Of a DNA stretch of 64,000 bases, positions 52,569-61,898 are shown piece after piece. The position numbers were made by a program, and so were the translations under genes. A model generated the notes under the pieces. It worked only from the letters and a program-made list of their open reading frames with translations. It was not told the origin of the DNA and searched no databases. This stretch comes from Frankia umida (lineage in GTDB: Bacteria > Actinomycetota > Actinomycetes > Frankiales > Frankiaceae), in contig NZ_JALKFT010000011.1 of NCBI RefSeq assembly GCF_023242945.1, forward strand, positions 1-64,000, given 5' to 3'. How positions within the stretch are numbered: position 1 is the first letter of the stretch; each line of letters starts with the position of its first letter.

Positions 52569-53962
52569 TGGCCGCCCGCCCCCAGCCCGAAGCACCCCTG
52601 CAGATCGATGCGCTCGGGGTGGCCGGGCCGTACCGCAGCCGCACCCGGGCGCCGCTGACCGCGGTGTCCGGGGCGCCGATCGGTGAGATCTCCCAGGCGC
52701 CGGCGCTGTTCGTGCGCCGCACCCTCGCGGCGATGCGGGCCGCGCCGGTCATACCCCGCGACGAGCGGCTGACCGCGATGGAACGGGCCGCGGACGTCTT
52801 CGCCACCGGCACCCTCGGCGGGTTCGATCCGGACGGCTACGTCGAGCTCGTCTCGACCACCTCCGGGGTGCCGAGGTCGGTCGTGCGCCAGTCCGTCGAG
52901 TGGATCACCGATGTGCTGCGCTCGCAGCGGGAGGTCCTCGACCTCGCCCGTCCGACGGGGGCCGTCGGCGACTGGCGCGACGGACGCACCCACGCGGGCG
53001 CCGCGGTGTGGGCGCGCCGCGGTGACCTGCTCGCCGTGCACGCCGCGGGCAACACCCCGGCGGTGCACGGCCTGTGGCCGGAGGCGCTCGCCCTGGGTTA
53101 CAAGGTGGTCGTGCGTCCGTCGTCCCGCGAGCCGTACACGGCGTTTCGGCTGGTGGCGGCGCTACGCGCGGCCGGCTTCCCACCGGCGACGATCACGTTG
53201 CTGCCCACCGACCACAGCGTCGCCGACGTGCTCATCAGCGAGTCGGACTTCGCGATCGTCTACGGCGGGCAGGACGTCGTCGACAAGTACAGCGCCATCC
53301 CCACCGTCCTGCCCCAGGGCCCCGGACGCTCGAAGATCCTGGTCACCGCGGACGTCGACTGGCGCGACAAGGTCGACCTGATCGCCGACTCGGTCAGCCA
53401 CCTCGGTGGGACGGCCTGCACCTGCACCACCGCCGTGCTCGTCGAAGGCGACCCGGCGCCGCTGGCCGAAGCCCTCGCCGAGCGCCTGGGCCGCATCCCG
53501 AGCCTGCCCGCCGACGACCCGCGGGCCATCCTCACCGTGCAACCCACCGCGTCCGTCGTCGAGATCGACCGCTACCTGCACCGGGTGGCCGGCGAGGCCC
53601 GGGCACTGCTCGGCGGCGACACCATCGTCGACGAACTACCCGGCGGCGGCGCGGTGCTGCGCCCCGCCGTGCACCTCGTCGACACGGCCACCGCCCCCCA
53701 GCTCGGCGTCGAGCTGCCGTTTCCCTGCGTGTGGGTCGGCCCGTGGCAGCCCTCCGACGGCCTCGCCCCGCTGCGTGACACCCTCGTCCTGACCGCCATG
53801 ACCACCCGCGGCGAGCTGATCGACGCCCTGCTGGACGAGCCGTCCATCACCAACGTCTACGTCGGCGACCACCCGACGACCTGGCTACGCCCCGGCGTCC
53901 CCCACGACGGCTACCTCGCCGACGTGCTGATGCGCACCAAGGGCATGATCCGCTCGGCGTGA
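52566..53962 (+). CDS. LuxC/EhpG-like acyl reductase
   Basis: About 464 residues from ATG 52568 (the TGATG overlap begins at 52566). Aldehyde-dehydrogenase superfamily of the LuxC branch: LLAVHAAGNTPAVHGLWPEA, VVVRPSSREPYTAFRL, DFAIVYGGQDVV and the nucleophile in LGGTACTCTTAVLVEG. It would take an acyl group from the adenylating partner and reduce it with NADPH to the aldehyde. The two genes form a carboxylic-acid reductase pair like EhpF/EhpG of griseoluteate-type phenazine biosynthesis, although no phz genes are in the window. Confidence 0.86.
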
Positions 53963-54167
53963 CCCATGTGATCCCACCGCACCGTCAGCCCCGCACACCG
54001 GTGACCCGGCCCGGCATCTGTGTCACCTGTGCGATCATGCGCCATTGGTGCTCACCGTACCAGTATGGTCACGCTCCGGCCGGTGTGCCGGTTACCGCCA
54101 TGCCCGGATGGGACGCGGGGCGGTCCTGCAGCGCCGGATTGCGGCCGGATCACTGCCAAAGTCATGG

Positions 54168-54245
54168 CATGCCGAGGGAAAATCGGGGAATTCGGCCTCG
54201 AAATTCCGAACAACCCTCGGCGTGTGGCCGAATAACCCTCGGCGT
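54168..54245. repeat. 78-nt inverted/direct repeat element, copy B
   Basis: CATGCCGAGGG (54168-54178), ACAACCCTCGGCGTG (54210-54224) and AACCCTCGGCGT (54234-54245) repeat the layout of copy A at 36862 with the same offsets and the same 78-nt length. About 19 of the 31 loop bases also match. It lies between the 3' ends of the LuxC-like gene and the carboxylesterase gene and may terminate both. Confidence 0.65.
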
Positions 54246-54284
54246 CCGGCCGCCGCCCGGTTTCCCGGCCGCCGAGGGCCGTCC

Positions 54285-54420
54285 GCCGTCTGCTGTCCGC
54301 CGTCAGTGGTCGGCCATCGGTGATCGGCCATCGGTGATCGGCCGTGAGCGGTCGGCGGTCTGCCGTCAGTGGTCGGCCGTCCGCCGTCGGCCGTCCGCCG
54401 TCGGCCGTCAGTGGTCGGCG
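54285..54420. repeat. Degenerate tandem repeats
   Basis: About 135 bp of mixed 10-14-nt units such as GTCGGCCGTCCGCC and ATCGGTGATCGGCC, ending at the carboxylesterase stop. Non-coding, no unique spacers. Nothing else is seen in 53963-54422 apart from this and the 78-nt element. Confidence 0.6.
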
Positions 54421-54422
54421 GG

Positions 54423-56192
54423 TCAGCGGGGGAGGGACTGCCAGAAGGCGCAGTGGTGTTCGGCGGCGAGGTCGACGGTGTGGATGCCGGTGGGAGCCAG
54501 TTGGAGGGTCGGGCCGGTGGTGTTGGTGAGCCGCGGCCAGGTGGGCTGGCCCGCGGCGGTGGGAGCGCCGGTGCGGGCGAAGCTCGTCCAGTAGTCGATC
54601 ATGGTGTTGGCCAGGGTGGTCTGCGCGTCGGCGCCGAGGTGGTTGTGACCACCCAGGTCGAACAGGTACGGAAGGTCGGTGGCGTGAGCGGCGCCGGGAT
54701 CGAAGTCCGGCGATCCGACGCCGTTGATGTCGGTGGGGTGCGGATCGGCGAACTCGGCGCTGAACACCGTGGAACCGTGCCGGGCCAGGTCGGCGTTTCC
54801 CGCGAGCATCGGGCACATCCAGGACGCGTCCGTGATCACCGTCGACCAGGCGATCGCGGCGCTGGGAAAACGCGCCAGCGGGTACTGGGCCGCGACCCGG
54901 CCGGCGTTCGCGCCGAACGCCGTCGCCAGGTCCTGCGGGTACGACGCGGCGGTGTAGGTGGGCTTCAGCTTCTCCACCCCGCCGACGAAGGCGCGCTGTT
55001 CGTCCCGGTTGCCGCTGGAAAGCACCGCGACATCGATGTTGTGCCCGTCGGCGATGGCCTTCGCCGGGTCCAGTGGCAACAGCGGCGTGCCGTAGGCGAG
55101 CACGTCCGAGAACAGGGAGGTGACCTTCGACAGATCCCCGGTGGACGCCCGCCGCAGACATGCCAGCGCCGAAGCGCCGGCACCGGTTCCCGCACCATGC
55201 GCGTCCGCGCAACCGAGGGTGCCGGCCTGGCTGAGGCCGAACCGCTCACCGTCGGCGAGGCTGACGAACGGGGTCTGCGCGGGGGTGCCGGGGAGCAGCC
55301 CGCCCTGCGGCCAGTGGACCCGGCACGCGCCGCCGGAGGACATCGCGACCCGGTTGACCAGTCCTTTTCCGGCTGGGGAGGTGAGCAGCGCGCAGGCGCT
55401 CATCGCACCGGCCGATTCGCCGAACACGGTGATGGAGTTCGGGTCGCCGCCGAAGGCCTCGGCGTTCTGTTTCGTCCAGCGGGTCGCGAGAACCTGGTCG
55501 GCGAGGCCGAAGGTGCCACTGCCCGCGAGACCCGGCAACGACAGGTAGCCGAACACGCCCAGCCGGTAGTTCACCGTCACGACCATCACATGCCCGCGGG
55601 TCGCGAGTCGGGCCGCGTCGTACACCGAACCGGAGCCGCTGGTGAATCCGCCGCCGTGCCACCACACCATCACCGGCAGTCTCTCGCCGTGCTGCCTCGT
55701 CGCCGGGGTCGTGATGTTGAGGAACAGGCAGTCCTCGGACGGAGCCGCCGCACCCGCAGCGCCGGGTGCCGGACCGGCCTGGGGGCAGCTCGCCCCGGCC
55801 CGGGTCGCCTCCACGGTGCCGGTCTGCTTCGGCGCGGGCACCGGCGTCGTCCACCGTCGCGCCCCTGTCGGGGGCTGCGCGTACCGGACGCCGAGGAACT
55901 GCCGTACCTGCCCTGTCGCCATGCCCTGGAGCCGTCCACTGGAGGTGTCGGCGGTCAGCGGTGCCGGCTCGCCCGCGGCCAGGCCCGTCGTGGACGACGG
56001 CAGGGACGCCGACCCGCCCGAGCCGGCCGACCCGTCGCCGTCCCCGCCCGCACCGCATCCCGCCGAGAGCCCCACCAGGGCCACCGCCAGCGCGGCGGCC
56101 AGCGCCCCGCGGACACAAACCCTTCGTGACCGTCGTCGGACGCAGAACTGAGCTGGATGCCGCCGCACGCGCTTCCTTCCCTCGGTCGTCAT
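54423..56192 (-). CDS. Secreted lipoprotein type B carboxylesterase
   Basis: 589 residues from ATG 56192. RRSRRVCVRGALAAALAVAL then LVGLSAGC is a lipoprotein signal with lipobox Cys. The mature esterase has SEDCLFLNITTP, oxyanion loop VWWHGGGFTSGSG, nucleophile elbow ITVFGESAGAMSACAL, and the catalytic His in AAHATDLPYLFD. It is of normal length for the family. It would cleave esters outside the membrane. The preceding gap (56193-56669) has short CCCGTCG repeats at about 56265-56300 and no gene. Confidence 0.92.
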   Translation of the reverse strand: MTTEGRKRVRRHPAQFCVRRRSRRVCVRGALAAALAVALVGLSAGCGAGGDGDGSAGSGGSASLPSSTTGLAAGEPAPLTADTSSGRLQGMATGQVRQFLGVRYAQPPTGARRWTTPVPAPKQTGTVEATRAGASCPQAGPAPGAAGAAAPSEDCLFLNITTPATRQHGERLPVMVWWHGGGFTSGSGSVYDAARLATRGHVMVVTVNYRLGVFGYLSLPGLAGSGTFGLADQVLATRWTKQNAEAFGGDPNSITVFGESAGAMSACALLTSPAGKGLVNRVAMSSGGACRVHWPQGGLLPGTPAQTPFVSLADGERFGLSQAGTLGCADAHGAGTGAGASALACLRRASTGDLSKVTSLFSDVLAYGTPLLPLDPAKAIADGHNIDVAVLSSGNRDEQRAFVGGVEKLKPTYTAASYPQDLATAFGANAGRVAAQYPLARFPSAAIAWSTVITDASWMCPMLAGNADLARHGSTVFSAEFADPHPTDINGVGSPDFDPGAAHATDLPYLFDLGGHNHLGADAQTTLANTMIDYWTSFARTGAPTAAGQPTWPRLTNTTGPTLQLAPTGIHTVDLAAEHHCAFWQSLPR

Positions 56193-56669
56193 GTTCCGGG
56201 CCGTCAGCTCCCGGGTCGTCCCGCCCACGGTGGGCACGCGGCGGCCGAACGCCGTCGCCGGTCTGCCCGTCGCCCGTCGCCCGTCGCCCGTCGCCTCGGC
56301 GGCTGTCGCTGACGCAGACCTACCCAGACGTCGTCCGGTCAGTCCGGATATCGCCGTGGTCAGGCTGGTTACCACCCATCCTGGCGGAGCCGATCACCGG
56401 CCGGTGCGCGTCCGGCGGGATCGGGTATTTCTGCTCGGCGATGCACCGTTGCTTCGTACGTAGGCGGATGGTTGGAAACAGGTCGACCCGAGCGGCTATC
56501 TTCCCGGCGGCTTCGAGCCCTTTCGTCCGGGCCATCTCGGGCGGGCGTGTCGCATCTGCGGACCACCGTGACGCCGGTAGCCCAGCCACGCGTTCCATAC
56601 GGATGCGACTTTGTTTCACCATGGCAACCCAAGGTATTTGTGGAGCCGCATGCGCCGGGTCGGAGAAAA

Positions 56670-56984
56670 ATGCGAAGTGCAAAACTTCTCGGTCTTTGTG
56701 TCATCGTCGGGGTGGGTCTGGCCGGTGCGCCGGCCGCGGTGGCGGACACCAGCACCGCCGGGTCCCCCTCGATCTCGCTGTCATCCGACGGAAAGGTGCT
56801 GACCGCGGCACTGGCCTCGACGCGATTCCAGCAGGACGCGGCCCTCGACGCCTGGACACCCGCCGAGTTCGAGACGGCGGTCGCGATCGAGGGCGCGACG
56901 ACCCCGGCGGACGCCGGTGCGCCGACACCACCCGAGGTCACGACGCCCGCCGCCGGGCGACCTGGTGACCTGGTGACCTGGTGA
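56670..56984 (+). pseudogene. Signal and propeptide part of a split trypsin-like protease
   Basis: From ATG 56670: MRSAKLLGLCVIVGVGLAGA then PAAVA is a Sec signal, followed by a propeptide-like region (SISLSSDGKVLTAALAS, then AWTPAEFETAVAI). It stops at 56982-56984 inside a run of three GACCTGGT units. The protease domain starts in the next frame at the same point. Removing one 8-nt unit would join the two parts in frame (GRPGDLVTTRLYGPWP). As it stands it encodes only an exported 104-residue peptide. It is listed as broken, but it may be a phase-off allele. Confidence 0.7.
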
Positions 56985-56986
56985 CC
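56959..56986. repeat. 8-nt tandem repeat at protease frame junction
   Basis: GACCTGGT is repeated at 56959, 56967 and 56975, followed by GACC. Because 8 is not a multiple of 3, gain or loss of a unit changes frame. Loss of one unit (or gain of two) restores a single signal-propeptide-protease frame. Confidence 0.85.
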
Positions 56987-57694
56987 ACCCGGCTGTACGG
57001 GCCCTGGCCGCAGCACAACATGTCCCGCGACACGGTCGGGCGTCTGTTCATCCGTGACCCGGCGACGAGGGTCAGGGCCTGGTACACCGCCACGGTGGTG
57101 ACCAGCCCGGGTCGCAACCTCCTCGTGACGGCGGCGCACTGCCTGTTCGGCCAGAAGGACGCGCAGATGGTGTTCGTACCCGGCTACGACCATGGTCGCG
57201 CACCGTTCGGTCTCTGGCCGGTGGTCTCCTGGTCACGCCTCGCCGCGTTCGCCGACAGCGGCCCGTCCCACTTCGACATCGGTTTCGCCACGGTCGGGAA
57301 CATGTACGGCCACGAGATCGCCGACCTGGTCGGCAGCCAGGGGATCTCCTTCGGTCAGGACCGGCACCAGTTCGTGACCGTGCTCGGCTACGACCGCCAG
57401 GACGCCGGCAGCCCCCTCAGGTACTGCTCCGGCTGGACCGTGAACGGAGTACTGCTGTCCGAATCGCGGTCCACCGCGCTGATCTGCCGTCTCGTCCAGG
57501 GTTCCAGTGGCGGGCCACGCTACTCGACGCTCGATGACCGGACCGGCGCCGGAACAATATTCTCGATCAACAGTTTCGGAGTGACGGTGTATTTCGAGGA
57601 CGGGAGTACCGACAGGAACGAGTACTTCTGGGGCACGTATCTGGGTGACGAGGCCTATCGGCTCTACGCGTCGGTGGCGGTGGTGGCGCCGTGA
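56981..57694 (+). CDS. Trypsin-like serine protease domain, separated from its signal peptide
   Basis: 237 residues from GTG 56981 (GTGA overlap with the propeptide stop). S1/V8-like catalytic triad: His in NLLVTAAHCLFG, Asp in SHFDIGFATVGN, Ser in VQGSSGGPRYS. Two Cys pairs are consistent with an extracellular enzyme. As sequenced it has no export signal; it would be made in the cytoplasm by translational coupling, or exported only after a repeat-unit change upstream. Its stop overlaps the GTG of a second protease-like gene. Confidence 0.75.
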   Translation: MTTRLYGPWPQHNMSRDTVGRLFIRDPATRVRAWYTATVVTSPGRNLLVTAAHCLFGQKDAQMVFVPGYDHGRAPFGLWPVVSWSRLAAFADSGPSHFDIGFATVGNMYGHEIADLVGSQGISFGQDRHQFVTVLGYDRQDAGSPLRYCSGWTVNGVLLSESRSTALICRLVQGSSGGPRYSTLDDRTGAGTIFSINSFGVTVYFEDGSTDRNEYFWGTYLGDEAYRLYASVAVVAP

Positions 57695-58832
57695 CGAACA
57701 CCGGGTCGCGTCACCCCCGATTCGCCGGCCTGCGCAGAGGGACGACATCCGTGCTGGCGGTGATGTTCACCACCGCCGGCTTCCTGGTCGGCGCGGGCGG
57801 CGGGGCCCCGGCCATCGCCACGGCGCGGACGTCGGAGTCGACGCCGGTTCCGTCGCCGGAGCACACCCAGACCGACAGCCCCACCCAGGTCCAGCGGTAC
57901 TGGACGCCGGAGCGGATGGCCGCGGCGTCCCGCGTCCAGGTCTCCGACGCCGCCAGCGGCGGTCCCGGCGAGCCGACCGCCGCGGCCGACGCCAACGATC
58001 GGCTGGTCACCGCGTCGCCGTCCACCGACCCGGACCCGAGCGAGCCGGTCACCACGACCGTTGGTCGTGCCTGGGACGGCGCCGGCAGCACCGGCGAGCA
58101 CAACGACGCCACCGGCACGGTCTCGTCAGCACCACCGGGGTCGCGTTCCTCACCACCGACGAGGGCGACCGGTGGTGTGCGGCGAGTGCTCTGGCCAGCG
58201 CCAACCACGACGTGGTCGTCACCACCGCCGACTGCGTCCGCGCCTCGGGCCCCACCGGTGCCTTCTACCAGAACTGGGCGTTCGCACCCGGATTCCACGA
58301 CGGTCAGACGCCGTACGGGATCTGGCCCGCCTGCGGCCTTCAGGTGACCCCGGGATGGACCGAAGCGGAGAACGCGGCCCAGGACGTCGGCTTCGCCATC
58401 CTGAACCCCCTGGACGGCCACCATCTCACCGACGTCGTCGGCGACCAGACCCCGTGGTTCCGGGGCGACCCGTTCCCCGAACCGCCGTCCCTGACCGTCT
58501 ACTCGTTCGGCTACCTCGACGGCCAGGCGACGGACGACCAGACGGCGGACGACCAGGGGACGGCGAGCGACCAGGCGAGGGCGACCGGCCTCGGCTACTG
58601 CTCGGGTGCCACGACAAACGACGGGATGGGCGAGGACCTTCGGGTCATCAGCTGCTACCGCGGTGGTAACACGACCGGCGGTCCGTGGTTTCGCAACTTC
58701 GACCGGGACACCGGCCGTGGCCACCTGTTCTGCGTGAGCAACTGGATTCCCGCGGACGATCCGTACTCGATCCGCTGCGCCCCGCTCGGCCAGTCCGCCA
58801 AGCGGATATACGAATCCGCCCAGGAAAGCTGA
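57691..58832 (+). pseudogene. Second trypsin-like protease, frameshifted and with altered triad
   Basis: The 5' frame (GTG 57691) gives a signal helix (TTSVLAVMFTTAGFLVGAGG) and a propeptide with QRYWTPERMAAASRVQ, typical of this protease group. Near 58125 the protease part continues in another frame: VSTTGVAFLTTDEGDRWCAA, then HDVVVTTADCVRA, QDVGFAIL, RGGNTTGGPWF. A two-base deletion or one-base insertion near the junction would join them. The catalytic His is Asp (TADC) and the catalytic Ser is Thr (NTTGGP), so even a joined product would be a pseudo-enzyme. It appears to be a decaying duplicate of the preceding gene. Confidence 0.7.
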
Positions 58833-58848
58833 CATTCCGCGGCACGCT

Positions 58849-58892
58849 CCCGTACACCCCCACCGTGACCGGGTCCGGTGGGGGTGTACGGG
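58849..58892 (+). terminator. Strong intrinsic-type hairpin
   Basis: CCCGTACACCCCCACCG (58849-58865) pairs perfectly over 17 bp with CGGTGGGGGTGTACGGG (58876-58892), with a 10-nt loop, 17 bp after the stop of the second protease gene. It is followed by ATTTGCC. Nothing gene-like was found from 58893 to 59317. Confidence 0.8.
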
Positions 58893-59317
58893 ATTTGCCT
58901 GCGGCACCTGAGAAATGTCTGTACCATGACGAGCAGCCCACTTGTACGGCGATCGGGGACGTGGTGTGGGATGGTCTTTGGCATGCCCTATGGCGTGGTC
59001 TGTGGCGTGGAGCCATGCAACCGAATCTTTCGCGGCGGCGAGCACGAAAATCCTTACTATGATCTTTCTGGTTGTCCGGTTGTCGCCAGGGTGGAGTCCC
59101 GAGGACTGCCGCCCCGCGAAGTGCTGGCAGGCTCCGACCTTCGGGCGGCAACGCGCTCGGATTCGTGGTCCCGGAGTCTAAACTCGATGCGGCACCTGCT
59201 GGTGCTTTCCAGGGGTGCGCAACGCGGCGGTCCCAGCCGCGCTGACCAGGGTATCCGTTCCGCGGCACAGGCCGTCGCGGATGCCATCCGAACGAGACAA
59301 TATCGGCGGTGGGGAAC

Positions 59318-59830
59318 ATGACGATCAGCCTGAGGGTCGAGTATGAGAAACCAGGTTCAGCGGCCGTCCTAAAGGCTGCCCGAAAGATATTTTCTGAGCA
59401 GGTGATGCTGACCATGGCAAGTGTTTCACCGGAAGTCGGAGTGCATGCGAACAGTGCGTTCTTTGCGATCGATGAGGAATTTGTGGTCTGGTTCGTCAGC
59501 GAGGCAACGACCCGGCACAGCAGAAACCTGCACGCCGACGCCCGAGTAGCCGCATCGATCTTTCTCGATACCCCTGAACACGGTGAGCAGCTCCGCGGTG
59601 TCCAGTTCTTCGGCACGGCACGGAAGGCGGCTGCTGCCGAAGTACCTGCCGGGTTGAGAACCTACCGGCAGCGCTTCCCCACCTTCGCCCAGACGCCGCA
59701 GGCACAGCGTCTTTTCCTCGACCTGGACGGCCCGTCGTTCTTCTATCGCTTCGAAGTAGCCTCGCTCACCCTCCTGGACGAACCGGCCTTCGGTCGCCGG
59801 GTCTACCTGTCGGCCACCGTCGAACGCTAG
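59318..59830 (+). CDS. Pyridoxamine-5'-phosphate-oxidase-like flavin-binding protein
   Basis: 170 residues from ATG 59318 (GTG 59309 also possible; GGTGGGG precedes the ATG). Split-barrel features: LTMASVSPEVGVHANSAFFA, FVVWFVSEATTRHSRNLHAD (phosphate-contact region) and VAASIFLDTPEHGEQLRGVQ, then FFGTARK. It is a general flavin- or F420-binding fold; the reaction cannot be read from sequence. It is the first of a compact set leading to the aldolase/EamA/SDR genes. Its codon use looks less GC-extreme than that of the left part of the window. Confidence 0.8.
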   Translation: MTISLRVEYEKPGSAAVLKAARKIFSEQVMLTMASVSPEVGVHANSAFFAIDEEFVVWFVSEATTRHSRNLHADARVAASIFLDTPEHGEQLRGVQFFGTARKAAAAEVPAGLRTYRQRFPTFAQTPQAQRLFLDLDGPSFFYRFEVASLTLLDEPAFGRRVYLSATVER

Positions 59831-60018
59831 CTCGGCTCATCCTCCGCCAGATCGATCTCGGGTACGTCGACGTTGGCGAACACAGCCAGGCTGTCGGCCG
59901 GGTCGAGATTGCTGGCCAGTATTCTCAGCTCCGTCAACGGATCGATGCTCGGTGGTAAGCGACCCTGCTGGAGCAGGGCCACCCAGGAAAATGGCTGTGA
60001 CTCTCCCGCGCTGACCAT
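59827..60018 (-). CDS. Small acidic protein of unknown function
   Basis: 63 residues from ATG 60018, with GGAGAGG upstream; the frame continues to 60102 but that part lacks a ribosome site. Sequence: PFSWVALLQQGRLPPSIDPL, then TELRILASNLDPADSLAVFA, ending in an acidic tail (DVPEIDLAEDEPS). No signal or membrane helix. It overlaps the 3' end of the flavin-binding gene by four bases and is divergent from the aldolase gene. I do not recognise a family. Confidence 0.5.
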   Translation of the reverse strand: MVSAGESQPFSWVALLQQGRLPPSIDPLTELRILASNLDPADSLAVFANVDVPEIDLAEDEPS

Positions 60019-60111
60019 GGGAACCTCTCCGGGTCCGCGGGCGTCGCCCGCTGTCCGTCCAGTGTAACCCGACAGCCTGCCGCCGGACGAAAAAGAAATC
60101 ATTCGAGGAAG

Positions 60112-60945
60112 ATGGTGTCGACCGGAAAGCGTGTGCGACTCGCCCGGCTCTTCAGTCGTGGTCGGATCCTAGCCGTGCCCTTCGACGATGATCTCATCCA
60201 TGGTCCGTACGGCGGGCTGGCGGACCCGGTGGAGAAGCTTCGCCAAGTGACGGACTACGTCGATGCCATCCTGGGTTTTCGGAAGCTGCACGACCTGTGT
60301 GTCGACTACGGGATACGCATCCCGTTCATCATGAACCTTACCGCCAGCACGGTTCGTGGCGAGCACACTCGAAAGGTGGCGATCGGCTCGGTCGAGGCCG
60401 CGCTGCAGACCGGCTGCGACGCGGTGGCGGTACATGTCAACTTCTCCTCCAGGTTCGAATCCTCGATGCTCGAGATACTTGGCCGGGTCGGCGAGGAGTG
60501 CGACCATGCGGGTATGCCGCTCCTGGCGATCATGTACCCGAGATCCGAACGGGCGGGTGCGGAGGATAACTATCAAGCGCTGAAGGCGGGGGATCGCGAA
60601 TCGTATTCCAGCCTCCTCGCCCACTGCGTGCGGATCGCAGCCGATCTGGGTGCGGACATGATAAAGACGCAGTATTCCGGAGATCCGGAGAGCTTCCAGC
60701 CCGTGGTCGCGGCCGCCTTGGGTGTCCCGATCATTGTTGCCGGCGGGCCGAAGATCGTGCTGCAGGAGGCACTGGCGAACGCGCGGGGGGCAATCGACGC
60801 GGGGGCCGCGGGCGTGTGCTTCGGTCGAAACACCTACAATCGCACAGATGCAAGCGGATTTGCCCGCCAACTCTCCGATATCGTGCATCGTGGCGCGATG
60901 AGGCCGGCCAGCCCGGTGGTGTCGGCGACTGTCAGCCCGTCTTGA
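60112..60945 (+). CDS. Class I aldolase of the DeoC/FbaB (ADH-synthase) family
   Basis: 277 residues. ILAVPFDDDLIHGPYGGLAD is the family opening. The Schiff-base Lys is in LGADMIKTQYSGDPE; VPIIVAGGPK and GAAGVCFGRNTYN form the phosphate site. This group holds archaeal-type fructose-bisphosphate aldolase and ADH synthase (including GriI of grixazone biosynthesis). No griH-like partner is next to it. The stop overlaps the TTG of the EamA gene (TTGA), so they are coupled. It probably makes a sugar- or amino-sugar-like carbon skeleton for a small pathway. Confidence 0.85.
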   Translation: MVSTGKRVRLARLFSRGRILAVPFDDDLIHGPYGGLADPVEKLRQVTDYVDAILGFRKLHDLCVDYGIRIPFIMNLTASTVRGEHTRKVAIGSVEAALQTGCDAVAVHVNFSSRFESSMLEILGRVGEECDHAGMPLLAIMYPRSERAGAEDNYQALKAGDRESYSSLLAHCVRIAADLGADMIKTQYSGDPESFQPVVAAALGVPIIVAGGPKIVLQEALANARGAIDAGAAGVCFGRNTYNRTDASGFARQLSDIVHRGAMRPASPVVSATVSPS

Positions 60946-61898
60946 AGACCACCGACCGCCTTGTTCCGCTGCTCGGTACCGCGGCTGTCGCGCTCTTCTG
61001 GGGGACCAGCGGGGTACTCGTGAAACGAAGTTCGCTCGCGGCCACCGATATTGCCTTCATCCGTACGTCGGCCGGTGCCGCCGTCCTGCTTGCCTGGTCG
61101 ACGATCCATCGGTGCCGGGGTGATCGGGCGAGCGTCGCAGCGGGCCACCGGATGCCGGCCATGCTCACCGGGCTGCTTCTTGCGGCCCACTGGCTGACCT
61201 TCACCGCGGCGCTACGGGCGGCACCGATCGGAACGGTGCTCACGGGCGTCTACCTGGCACCGGTGATGATCGCGGTGTTCGCGCGTCGTGTCTGGCAGGA
61301 ACGAGTTTCCGGACGCACCGGGCTTGCCCTGCTGCTCACCGCGGTTGGAAGCCTACTGGTGCTGCGGCCAGCGGCGGCCGGAGGCTGGTCCGGACTCCTG
61401 CTCATCGGGACCGCCGCAGTGACCTACGCGGGTTTCATCCTCGGCAGTAAACGGTCTCTACGCGTGGTTGCTCCGCGGGCGCTCACCACGTTTCAGCTGG
61501 TCGTGGCAGCCATCGGACTCGTGCCCATGGTCATCGTTCTTGGCCAGCCAGCGACCCTGGTTCGGGCCTCGGCCGCGGATCTGCTGCCCGCCATCCTGCT
61601 CGGGGTCGCGTATACCGGTATCGCGCTCCTCGCGTACCTGAGCTGTCTGCACCGCCTGACGGTGACAACATCGGGCATCCTGTTGTCCCTCGAACCGATT
61701 TCCTCCTTCGTGGCGGGATGGCTGGCACTGGATGAGCGTCCTGGTGTGATAGTAGTTTTTGGGGTGATCCTCGCTCTGTGTGGCGGATCGCTCGCTCTGA
61801 CGGCTCCGGAGGCCGTCGGCGAACGGCAGAGCCCGGAGGCCTCGCGGCGAGGTCCAGGCGCAGCGTCGAAAGGAAGACAATGGCAGGCAGGATCGTAG
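60942..61898 (+). CDS. EamA-family (DMT) transporter
   Basis: 318 residues from TTG 60942, taken because it overlaps the aldolase stop; no other start fits. Ten helices in two EamA halves: LLGTAAVALFWGTSGVLVKR opens the first, SGLLLIGTAAVTYAGFILGS the second, and LSLEPISSFVAGWLALDERP is the usual signature near the end. It likely exports the metabolite made by the aldolase/SDR pair. Its 3' end overlaps the SDR gene by 19 bp. Confidence 0.87.
   Translation: MKTTDRLVPLLGTAAVALFWGTSGVLVKRSSLAATDIAFIRTSAGAAVLLAWSTIHRCRGDRASVAAGHRMPAMLTGLLLAAHWLTFTAALRAAPIGTVLTGVYLAPVMIAVFARRVWQERVSGRTGLALLLTAVGSLLVLRPAAAGGWSGLLLIGTAAVTYAGFILGSKRSLRVVAPRALTTFQLVVAAIGLVPMVIVLGQPATLVRASAADLLPAILLGVAYTGIALLAYLSCLHRLTVTTSGILLSLEPISSFVAGWLALDERPGVIVVFGVILALCGGSLALTAPEAVGERQSPEASRRGPGAASKGRQWQAGS

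Noticed and set aside
54285..54420. Possible CRISPR array or origin iterons
   Set aside because: Degenerate 10-14-nt GC-rich units without spacers and without any replication gene nearby.
58878..59321. 147-codon plus-strand frame after the second protease gene
   Set aside because: It starts inside the terminator hairpin, has no ribosome site or family signature, and its sequence looks random.
59827..60102. Longer version (91 residues) of the small acidic protein
   Set aside because: The first 28 residues lack a ribosome site, whereas ATG 60018 has GGAGAGG at good spacing.
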